59,465 bases of DNA from an uncultured Phocaeicola sp. (GTDB lineage: Bacteria; Bacteroidota; Bacteroidia; Bacteroidales; Bacteroidaceae), in assembly GCA_944321015.1 (NCBI GenBank), contig CALUJS010000014.1:1-59465 (forward strand). The letters run 5' to 3'. Below the pieces are notes generated by a model that was given only the letters and a program-made list of their open reading frames with translations, did no database searches and was not told the DNA's origin. Each line of letters begins with the position of its first letter. Positions within the stretch are counted from its first letter, which is position 1. The position numbers and the translations under genes were made by a program. This document shows positions 1 to 6,439 of this stretch, piece after piece.

Positions 1-15
1 TCCCATATCGCTATC

Positions 16-75
16 TTTTTGTCAGAGTAGAAATATGGGGCATTCCCGGACGATTTCCAAATGCTCCGACAAAAA
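16..75. repeat. Imperfect inverted repeat near the window edge
   Basis: Arms at 16-27 and 64-75 pair over 12 bases with one mismatch, separated by 36 bases; the outer ends are T- and A-runs. It could be a two-way terminator for a gene left of the window or an element end. Apart from the repeat copy at 168-361, I see no gene in bases 1-393. Confidence 0.3.
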
Positions 76-167
76 AATGCAGACTAATTAACCTAAAATC
101 AATCGAGTAGAATGGAATTTAACAAAACTTTTGGGACAGCCGTGCGGCCCGCCACGTCTCTACAACA

Positions 168-361
168 GTTAGTCGGAATATTAAAAATCAAACAACGACA
201 AAGATAGGAATTTAAGTCGGATTAAGCACAGAGGGCAGGAAAAACTCTTTCTGTTGGAACGGACGGAGTTTTTCACTCAGAGCCGTGAAATAGTTTCATC
301 GTTCTAATCTGCCATGCAACAACGAGAGATAGTTTCGGGCGGACACATCGGTCCGCACCTG
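168..361. repeat. Long direct repeat, copy A
   Basis: Bases 168-266 match 5116-5219 almost base for base, with only a few substitutions and a 4-base length difference. Bases 342-361 match 5220-5239, including the short hairpin GGAC-ACATCG-GTCC. Copy A carries about 75 extra bases (267-341) between the two blocks. Both copies contain CAAAGATA (198-205 here), which on the minus strand reads TATCTTTG, a Bacteroidetes -7 box. The two copies bracket a ~5 kb accessory segment. Confidence 0.75.
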
Positions 362-393
362 CATTATGTTATTGGCAAACATATCGGCTTTAT

Positions 394-738
394 TCAAAGC
401 ACTGCTGCGATTTTTCTGATGTTGGCTAGCCGCTTAGCAAATGCCTTGTTGCGCTTGGCTGCCTGCAAGTCGTAGTCCATTTGCATTTTCAACCAGAAAT
501 CGGATTCAATGCCCAATGCCGCTTCTATCAGCAAAGCATATTCAGTTGTAATGGCACGCTTGCCATTCAACACTTCATTGAGCGCGGTGTATGCGATTCC
601 CGTTTGTCGCGACAATTCTTTTTGTGAAATACCCCGGCATTCTATTTCCTCTTTTAGCACTTCGCCCGGATGTGTGGGCTCGAACGGTTCAAGATTGTTG
701 GCAATCATTTTGGGGTCTATTCCTTTAACGGTAATCAT
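394..738 (-). CDS. higA: HigA-family antitoxin, XRE-type HTH
   Basis: A 114-aa protein with a single XRE/Cro-type helix-turn-helix at about residues 22-75. The stretch THPGEVLKEEI before the helices is typical of HigA addiction-module antitoxins, and the HTH runs through SQKELSRQTGIAYTALNEVL. HigA proteins neutralise the partner toxin and repress their own operon. It lies 7 bases downstream of the toxin gene in the same direction, the toxin-first order usual for higBA. The basic C-terminal tail is normal for the family. The family call is strong; activity as an antitoxin is inferred. Confidence 0.88.
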   Translation of the reverse strand: MITVKGIDPKMIANNLEPFEPTHPGEVLKEEIECRGISQKELSRQTGIAYTALNEVLNGKRAITTEYALLIEAALGIESDFWLKMQMDYDLQAAKRNKAFAKRLANIRKIAAVL

Positions 739-745
739 AAGGCAG

Positions 746-1063
746 TTATTTATAATGGTCGTTTGACAACTCTAATATATTGCAAATATAAACTATCGTT
801 TCGGACTCTTGGTTTGACACGGTAAATTCGATTCGGTATTGGTCATTTACTCTTATGGATGAAATGCCCGCCTTATCGCCTTTCAAGACTTCGTAATGCA
901 AGGATTTCATATTATATAACGCTTCAATGGACTCCTTGTTTTTCAACGTGTTTATTCGGTCTATGTAACGTGTTACAATATCCGGTTGGAAACGGGGTTT
1001 CTTATCAGCTTTCCCTGTTTCGTAAAGCTCCCGCAAATAGTCCTTGTCGAATGTTACAATCAT
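746..1063 (-). CDS. higB: HigB/RelE-family toxin
   Basis: A 105-aa RelE/ParE-superfamily protein. The segment ALYNMKSLHYEVLKGDKAGI followed by SIRVNDQYRIEF is the usual beta-strand core, with Arg and Lys residues placed as in ribosome-dependent mRNA interferases of the HigB type. HigB toxins cleave mRNA on translating ribosomes. It is the first gene of a two-gene operon with higA. The N-terminus is somewhat longer than the minimal HigB fold and is rich in charged residues. Toxicity is inferred from the family. Confidence 0.82.
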   Translation of the reverse strand: MIVTFDKDYLRELYETGKADKKPRFQPDIVTRYIDRINTLKNKESIEALYNMKSLHYEVLKGDKAGISSIRVNDQYRIEFTVSNQESETIVYICNILELSNDHYK

Positions 1064-1331
1064 GCCAAATGCTGTTTATGCAGGCATAAGATAATTCTTT
1101 TTCGGGAAAAGTTCACAAAAAAGTGAATTTTGTTTTTTGAATCATCACTTAGAACATGCAAGAACCTAGACACCTCACGTATCCCGGCCCTTTTCAATAA
1201 CAATCTCACCTCAAATAAAAACCAACTTACAACTCGTTTATGTTTTGCAGATTGCCTCCCGCTCTTCCGAAAGCGTAGCGAAAAGTCTTAGAAAGCAAAG
1301 TGAGAAAGAAGCTCCGGCCCGCGACCAAATC

Positions 1332-1402
1332 GCAAAATTTGGCCGAATTTGTAGATTACAACCACAGAATTTGGCCAAAATTTGCGATTTTGCGTATATT
1401 TG
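1332..1402 (+). promoter_or_regulatory. Promoter overlapped by an inverted repeat, upstream of the ATPase gene
   Basis: TATATTTG at 1395-1402 matches the TAnnTTTG -7 consensus and lies 21 bases after TTTG at 1370-1373. An inverted repeat with arms 1332-1349 and 1368-1385 (18 bases, two mismatches, core TTTGGCC) covers the -33 box, as expected of an operator. The leader to the start at 1415 is only a few bases. Elsewhere in the 1064-1414 gap I see nothing else definite. Confidence 0.55.
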
Positions 1403-1414
1403 CGGAAAAAGAAC

Positions 1415-2536
1415 ATGATAAACCGTCTTATTACAGATTCAATCCTAGCGGATTACAAACGCAAAAAAGTCATTGTCCTGTTGGGAGCCCGATAGGTCGG
1501 CAAAACGACGTTACTTTCCGCATTACGGGAAGGAAAAGAGAAAGTGCTTTCCCTGAATTGCGACAACATGGATGACGTGCTGGCCTTGGAAGGAAGAACC
1601 TCGACCGAACTGCAACAACTTCTGTCGCCCTACGAACTTGTCTTCATCGACGAAGCCCAACGCGTGAAAAATATCGGACTGACACTGAAAATAATCGGAG
1701 ACCTAAAACTGGATACGCAGGTAGTGGTTACCGGTTCTTCATCGCTCGACATGGCAAACGAAATAAACGAACCGGCCACCGGACGGTTGCTCGAATATAA
1801 CCTTTTCCCCTTCTCGTTGCCCGAACTTGCCTTGAACAGCTCCGAAAGAGAAGAAAACAGACTGTTGGAAAGCCGGATGATTTACGGATTATATCCGGAG
1901 GTGGTGACGGAGCCCGGAGATGCGAAACGCACCCTGATGACGCTTGCGAACAACTATCTGTATAAAGACCTGTTTGCCTATAAAGGGATAAAAAAGCCGG
2001 AATTCATCCAAAAACTGGTAAGAGCGCTGGCTTTGCAATTGGGCAGCGAAGTCTCATACAACGAGCTCAGCAATTTGTTGGGAGTGGACAGAGGTACGGT
2101 GGAAACCTACATCAACCTGCTGGAGAAATGTTTCGTGGTGTTCCGACTGGATTCTTTCAGCCGCAACCTCCGCAACGAGATAAAGAAAGGGAAGAAGGTC
2201 TACTTCTACGACAACGGAATAAGAAATGCCGTCCTGTCGAATTTCGCACCGCTGGAGTTAAGAAACGACGTGGGTGCATTGTGGGAAAATCTCATGGTCA
2301 GCGAGAGGATGAAACGCAACTCCTATTCCGCCAATTTCGCACAGCTTTTCTTTTGGCGCACCCACGAGCAACAGGAAATCGACCTGATAGAAGAACAAGA
2401 CGGCATGCTGCACACCTTCGAGTTCAAATGGAATGGAAAGGCAAAGAGCAGCCAACCCAAAGCATTCGCAAACTCCTATCCGAACTCGACTTACGAGGTC
2501 ATCACCCCGGAAAACTATTGGACGTTCGTAAAATAA
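1415..2536 (+). pseudogene. AAA ATPase with DUF4143 domain, interrupted by a stop codon in Walker A
   Basis: Read from ATG 1415, the frame gives MINRLITDSILADYK, then VLLGAR, then a TAG at 1493-1495, then VGKTTLLSAL and an open frame to 2536. The family's Walker A is GARQVGKT, so the stop replaces the conserved Gln (CAG to TAG, codon 27). The intact protein would have 373 residues. Walker B (LVFIDEAQRV) and the DUF4143 C-terminal half, with a nuclease-like EIDLIEE...EFKW segment, are preserved. The promoter and start are intact, so the break looks recent. A shorter product from a start inside the frame would lack the nucleotide-binding loop. Suppression or a sequencing error are the alternatives. 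Confidence 0.85.
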
Positions 2537-2572
2537 GCGACCGCAACGTTCCGAATTCTTCTAGAAAAGTCC

Positions 2573-2616
2573 TATCCTGTTGCCAATCTTACTCTTGCAG
2601 AATTGGCAACAGGATA
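2573..2616. repeat. 15-base perfect inverted repeat
   Basis: Arms at 2573-2587 and 2602-2616 (beginning TATCCTGTTGCC) are perfect complements around a 14-base loop. It follows the ATPase stop by 36 bases and could terminate that transcript, but no T-run follows on either strand. The rest of the 2537-2816 gap shows nothing I can name. Confidence 0.6.
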
Positions 2617-2816
2617 AGAAATATAGTTAGGACAAATAAAATTGGAGAGAAATTCATCCCTCCAATTATAAAGATTACAGATTCTTAATAGCTGGAATAA
2701 TGTGAACTATGACTTGCGAGCAAATCATAAGAATTACCGCAATACTTTTGCGCAGAAATGTCTAGAATTTCATTTCCATCGCCTCACTTGGCATTTTCCT
2801 GATTTTATGTCGGCGT

Positions 2817-3848
2817 TTACTCCGCATCGTTCAGTGCTATTTTACGCCATGTTCCGTACCAGCCTTCTCCCGGAAAGAAAGCTTTATAAGTATGCGTATC
2901 TTCATCGTATTTTATTTTTTCGTACCAATCTGATATTCTTTCGTTGTTGTCATTGATTACGCAGTATTCGCGGGGTCGAGAGTAGTCTCTCACAATGAAT
3001 TCGTCTGTATCACAGACGTCACATACATCATATGTCGTCTCTAATATCTTTCTTAGACGTGAGTTTCCTGATAGTAGGTATATTGTGTTGACATCGTCGC
3101 TCTCTGTTGCTTCTATGCATATTTCTTCGTCAATTGTGCCTTCTTCAATTGTAGTAAGATGGCGGATGTCGCGATATATAAAGGTTGTAAGCTCTTCCCC
3201 TAATGGTGATAGAATGCCGTATTTTCCGTTTCTTTTCGCTTTGATGAATCCGTCCATGATGTCAATGAACTCGTATTTCGGTGGCACTATGGTTTGTCCG
3301 GTCTGTTTGAGACAGATGCTGTAAAGTCCATTATCTTCGAATACCTCACCAGCGTATTTCAAGTTGGTGTCTTCGAGAATGTATTGCTTGCTGTTGATGT
3401 CATAAATAGAGCCAGTGTGATTTTCGTAGTCGTAATTGTAAAAGAAGTTGTCACTACTGCCAATTCGACCTTTTTTGTTAATAACTTCCCTTCCGAATTT
3501 GTTGTAGACTCCTTCACCGGCAACGTAATAGCCTTTATGCCAAAATCTATAATAACCGTAAGTCTCATCCATATACTCCGTTAGTATGAAACAGACAGAA
3601 AACGGCACAGCAAAGAATAATGTCGTGCTAAGGAATTTAAATTTGCACTTCTTAAATAAAACGCACGAGATGGAGACAAGGAAATAGGCAATGGCGGAAA
3701 ACATAATAATTAATGAAAACATTGCCCCAATTTCAATCATGTCACATTTTAAAACCCATGCGATGACTGGTATTGCAATAGTGCCGGCGTAAAACCAGAT
3801 GCCGAACGACAGTACGGCGGCAAGCAGGTAGAGTAAGATTTTCCTCAT
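2817..3848 (-). CDS. Membrane protein with WG-repeat-like C-terminal domain
   Basis: A 343-aa protein. Residues ~1-95 hold about three hydrophobic segments (starting ILLYLLAAVLSFGIWFYAG). The remainder is soluble and beta-rich. The stretch IVPPKYEFIDIMDGFI followed by KRNGKYGILSPLGEE resembles WG repeats (a beta-repeat of the form GKWGvid-G--viPpkYd). WG-repeat proteins are usually envelope proteins of unknown ligand. It has no close operon partner: the next minus-strand gene starts more than 90 bases downstream. The exact function is unknown, and the repeat call rests on one clear and one weak unit. Confidence 0.65.
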   Translation of the reverse strand: MRKILLYLLAAVLSFGIWFYAGTIAIPVIAWVLKCDMIEIGAMFSLIIMFSAIAYFLVSISCVLFKKCKFKFLSTTLFFAVPFSVCFILTEYMDETYGYYRFWHKGYYVAGEGVYNKFGREVINKKGRIGSSDNFFYNYDYENHTGSIYDINSKQYILEDTNLKYAGEVFEDNGLYSICLKQTGQTIVPPKYEFIDIMDGFIKAKRNGKYGILSPLGEELTTFIYRDIRHLTTIEEGTIDEEICIEATESDDVNTIYLLSGNSRLRKILETTYDVCDVCDTDEFIVRDYSRPREYCVINDNNERISDWYEKIKYDEDTHTYKAFFPGEGWYGTWRKIALNDAE

Positions 3849-3945
3849 GGCGTATGTTGTTTTTAATGGATTAGACTTCGCCTGCCACCTATGTTGTTCA
3901 AAACTTTCTTGGTGACAGGCTTACGGTGAACAGGAAGATTTGTTT

Positions 3946-4482
3946 CTATGAGAACAATGCAGAGAAAAAACCTAACATAGCACAAGCCATCATGGAAACA
4001 GCTCCGACGCATACAGCGATGATAAGCCATAGGCGTGCTTTTTGGGTTGCATCGATGGATTCACTGTATTTGCCTGCCCCCCAAGACGTGTTGGCTTTGT
4101 TCGCATAGATTACAGAGACGATGCCCAAAGGCATGCAGCAAAGTATTGTGGCAAGGATAGCATAGACCATATAGTTTGTTGGCTCTTGGAGGTTCTTCGT
4201 GGCATTGCTTGCCGTATGGCCACTTTCGTTGTCTGTTGAAGCGACTTGGCTTGTTTCGCTTTTTGTACGAGGGGGTGGCATGGTGCTACGACTATTGACT
4301 GGAGGAGGTGGTGGCGTGTTCTGCTCGATGACATCATGCAATTCTTCTACTTCAGATGCTCGTTTCCAGTCATCCATACCTTGTCGCCAAACAAGTGTAT
4401 CGCCTTTCACGCCTGAATTTATTAACTCTTCGACACTGGCAGGCCCTTTCTGCTCTCCGTCAATCAGGTAATAGTATTTCAT
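3946..4482 (-). CDS. DUF4339 (GYF_2) plus CD225/dispanin-like membrane protein
   Basis: Starting at the ATG at 4482 gives a 178-aa protein. Residues 1-50 (MKYYYLIDGEQKGPASVEEL, then LVWRQGMDDW) are a DUF4339 domain, a GYF-like peptide-binding fold. A Pro/Ser/Thr-rich linker follows, then two hydrophobic segments flanking a YANKANTSW...AGKYSESI loop, typical of CD225/dispanin-type proteins. The upstream reading of the frame to 4641 lacks any sign of coding and overlaps a candidate RNA element, so I prefer the inner start. Such proteins are common in Bacteroidetes; their role is not established. Confidence 0.8.
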   Translation of the reverse strand: MKYYYLIDGEQKGPASVEELINSGVKGDTLVWRQGMDDWKRASEVEELHDVIEQNTPPPPPVNSRSTMPPPRTKSETSQVASTDNESGHTASNATKNLQEPTNYMVYAILATILCCMPLGIVSVIYANKANTSWGAGKYSESIDATQKARLWLIIAVCVGAVSMMACAMLGFFSALFS

Positions 4483-4559
4483 TTTCCTTATCCTGTTAGG
4501 TCGCCTATAGCCTTCCCCTAATTCGGCGGTTAAAGTAAGTTTCTTGCCTAGGCATAGAT

Positions 4560-4660
4560 ACGAAAAAGCGTGGGAAACTGTGCCTGTTGCCCGTTCCGCG
4601 ATTCGAGGCCTTCGCATTGCCCATCCTGCTGAAACGAGCAACGTAGAAGCCCACGCTGAT
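4560..4660 (-). ncRNA. Candidate structured RNA or leader element
   Basis: On the minus strand an AGCGTGGG arm (4657-4650) pairs with CCCACGCT (4574-4567), which is followed directly by a T-run, enclosing about 75 bases with further self-complementary pieces. Downstream, still before the DUF4339 start at 4482, GCCTAGGC and a TTAGG...CCTAA pair suggest more structure. It sits on the same strand, 5' of that gene, so it could be a leader/attenuator or a separate small RNA. I recall similar sequences from Bacteroides intergenic regions but cannot name a family. The rest of 4661-4798 shows no gene. Confidence 0.38.
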
Positions 4661-4798
4661 ATGTATTATATATAGACGTAGGCATCTGTGAACAAAGGAA
4701 CACAGATACATGCAATAACTGTATAAAACATACCCCATGTACATCTACCATATGCTTTATCTTTATTTGCGAAGTTCCGAATCACTAAGATCAAAGCC

Positions 4799-5092
4799 TC
4801 AAGTAAACGCCTTTCCAATAAATATGCATCCCCGCCCCTGCGTGAAAGGCCTTGGCACGGGAAACGCTGCGAAGATAGGTATTCTTCCGCAATCAAGCAA
4901 GCATAAGCGCGTTTTTATATCTTTCTCATTTTCATAGCACATGGCAGAAGTCCGTACAATGCTACTACGTCGGCATCCAATATTACTTGGCTCCTCTGAG
5001 CGATACGATTTTTGCCGCACCTGCTCAAACAGATTAGCTGCGCTCTGAGAAATACTTTCTGTTCTTTTGTTTATGCCACTATCTTTTTTCAT
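4799..5092 (-). CDS. Doubtful 97-aa open frame
   Basis: The frame begins MKKDSGINKRTESISQ and looks protein-like for about 45 residues; the second half is Cys/Arg-rich and unconvincing. A minus-strand TATCTTTG box (5154-5147) inside repeat copy B lies 55 bases upstream of the start, so it may be transcribed. I recognise no domain. It may be a decayed gene remnant or chance. Confidence 0.2.
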   Translation of the reverse strand: MKKDSGINKRTESISQSAANLFEQVRQKSYRSEEPSNIGCRRSSIVRTSAMCYENEKDIKTRLCLLDCGRIPIFAAFPVPRPFTQGRGCIFIGKAFT

Positions 5093-5115
5093 AACTAAAT
5101 TTACATTATTATATC

Positions 5116-5239
5116 GTTAGCCGGAATATTAAGAATCAAACAACGACAAAGATAGCGAATTAAGTCAGATTAAGCACAGAGGGCAGGAAAAACTCTTTCT
5201 TTCTGTTGGAACGGACGGACACATCGGTCCGCACCTGCA
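5116..5239. repeat. Long direct repeat, copy B
   Basis: This copy matches 168-266 plus 342-361 and lacks the ~75-base insertion of copy A. It contains CAAAGATA at 5147-5154 (a -7 box on the minus strand) and the CGGAC-ACATCG-GTCCG hairpin. It separates the accessory genes at 0.4-5.1 kb from the HU-like gene. Confidence 0.75.
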
Positions 5240-5319
5240 AGAGTCATTTGCAGGCATTCAATCCGTACTTTTGTTTAATCATTTATACATATTATTCATA
5301 CAAACAACGTCACGAAAAT

Positions 5320-5481
5320 ATGGTTTCTACACACTTTCTCAAAAAACAACGCTTACCAAAACCTACATCCGACACAGGAATTCCTACAACCGACATAGAA
5401 AAAACTAAGTCAGACATAGAAATTTCTACGTCTGACTTAGGAAGAGGGAAAAAGAGGGCACAAAAAAGCCCGACGCCGTGA
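5320..5481 (+). CDS. Possible 53-aa repeat peptide
   Basis: An ATG at 5320 opens a 53-codon frame (MVSTHFLKKQRLPKP...) whose middle is four heptapeptides such as TSDTGIP, TTDIEKT, KSDIEIS and TSDLGRG, encoded by 21-bp tandem units at 5365-5448. A TACTTTTG box at 5266-5273 lies 46 bases upstream, though its TTTG partner is only 15 bases away. The opposite strand is equally heptad-like, so the repeat may be a DNA element rather than a gene. Confidence 0.25.
   Translation: MVSTHFLKKQRLPKPTSDTGIPTTDIEKTKSDIEISTSDLGRGKKRAQKSPTP
5365..5448. repeat. Four 21-bp tandem repeats with embedded palindrome
   Basis: Units 5365-5385, 5386-5406, 5407-5427 and 5428-5448 share the pattern (A)CnnCCGACAnAG-AATTnCT with drift. 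Bases 5405-5440 form a 36-base near-perfect palindrome (arms start CTAAGTCAGAC, centre AGAAATTTCT) with one mismatched pair. Confidence 0.7.
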
Positions 5482-5500
5482 AATCTACACAACGTCGGGC
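5462..5500 (-). terminator. Rho-independent terminator of the HU-like gene
   Basis: On the minus strand GCCCGACG (5500-5493) pairs with CGTCGGGC (5475-5468) around a 17-base loop, followed by six Ts (5467-5462). It lies about 50 bases beyond the stop of the HU-like gene. Confidence 0.8.
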
Positions 5501-5549
5501 CTTCAGACTCGAACCTCATCTCCCGGAAGAAGAGGAGCGGAGGCAGGGA

Positions 5550-6008
5550 TTACAATCCGCCATCCTCACCCTCACCGCTTTCGCTGCCGCCGGGAACGGA
5601 TGTCCCGGGTTCGGCCGCATCGCCTACCTTGTGGAAACCGATGCCTTTCGACTTGAGCTGAAAGGCGGCCTCCATGCCGGTGCTCTTGCAATAGCGCACG
5701 CGCAGCATCTGTATGCTTTTTTCAGTGACCGATGCAGCGTCGGCCTCGCCCTTTCCCGAAATGGTCAGGCGGAACGAACCAAGGTCGCCAAGGCGCACGG
5801 AGCGTCCCTGCCGCAGGGCGAAGATAATCTGTTCCTGCATGGCGGAGAGCACGGCCTTGATGTCGTGGGCCGTCACGGTGCAGTTGAGCGCGATGGCCTC
5901 GGCCAGCTCGTCGAGCAGCATGGGATTGGTTAACACGATGGAGGGATACCATTTGTACTCACCCTTGTTCTGAGGGTTCTGTCTTTTAATTGCTTTGTAG
6001 TTAATCAT
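5550..6008 (-). CDS. HU-like DNA-binding protein
   Basis: A 152-aa protein of the Bacteroidetes HU/IHF-like (DNABII-related) family. The N-terminus (MINYKAIKRQNPQNKG...KWYPSIV) is the extension typical of these proteins. The HU core spans about residues 25-125 (LDELAEAIALNCTVTAHDIK, then LRQGRSVRLGDLGSFRLTIS), and a Gly/Glu-rich tail ends the protein. Members bind and bend DNA; many copies occur in Bacteroidales genomes, often near mobile or PUL regions. The gene has its own promoter (6039-6071) and terminator (5462-5500), so it is a single-gene unit. Confidence 0.88.
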   Translation of the reverse strand: MINYKAIKRQNPQNKGEYKWYPSIVLTNPMLLDELAEAIALNCTVTAHDIKAVLSAMQEQIIFALRQGRSVRLGDLGSFRLTISGKGEADAASVTEKSIQMLRVRYCKSTGMEAAFQLKSKGIGFHKVGDAAEPGTSVPGGSESGEGEDGGL

Positions 6009-6038
6009 GGTTGTTGGTTTTAAAATTGATTACGGGTG

Positions 6039-6071
6039 CAAAGGTAGAATACTTGGTTTTATACTTCCAAA
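6039..6071 (-). promoter_or_regulatory. Promoter of the HU-like gene
   Basis: On the minus strand TTTG (6071-6068) is followed after 21 bases by TACCTTTG (6046-6039), matching the Bacteroidetes consensus exactly; the start codon follows 30 bases later. In the rest of the gap (6072-6400) I see only a distant 9-base inverted pair (ACATTGTCA near 6163 and TGACAATGT near 6243). Confidence 0.75.
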
Positions 6072-6408
6072 CGATTTTGGCGTTTTGCGTTCACAAAAGC
6101 GTTCACAGAAGAGAACGCGCATCAAACAAAATTTGGGCACAAAAATGTAAGAAACAGCACTTTACATTGTCAACCGATAATAAAATGGTATCCGTAAAAA
6201 CTCTGCTTATCCTGCCAATGTTTGAAAAGACGGCGAAGCTGTCTGACAATGTGTAACCGTCTGTGTGACGCAAAAGGCGCCACCGCGGATATATTGCCCG
6301 GACACCAATAATTGGTAATAACATCCCCGACGAGCCCCATCACACGATTCCACCCGCCTACACCCGAAATATCATCTCGGAGTTGCCTGTTACTGAGGGA
6401 AATCGTCG

Positions 6409-6416
6409 TATCTTTG
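6409..6416 (+). promoter_or_regulatory. -7 box upstream of the DEAD-box helicase
   Basis: TATCTTTG at 6409-6416 fits TAnnTTTG and lies 23 bases before the chosen start. A TTG at 6383-6385 is 23 bases upstream of it, slightly longer than usual spacing. Confidence 0.45.
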
Positions 6417-6439
6417 CAGCCGTAAACAAAGAATCACAG

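Noticed and set aside
1300..1575. 91-aa plus-strand frame before the ATPase
   Set aside because: It is out of frame with the ATPase and crosses the promoter and inverted repeat; the ATPase frame from 1415 explains the region better.
168..5239. Direct repeats taken as integration att sites
   Set aside because: No integrase or tRNA lies next to either copy, so I keep them only as a repeat pair.
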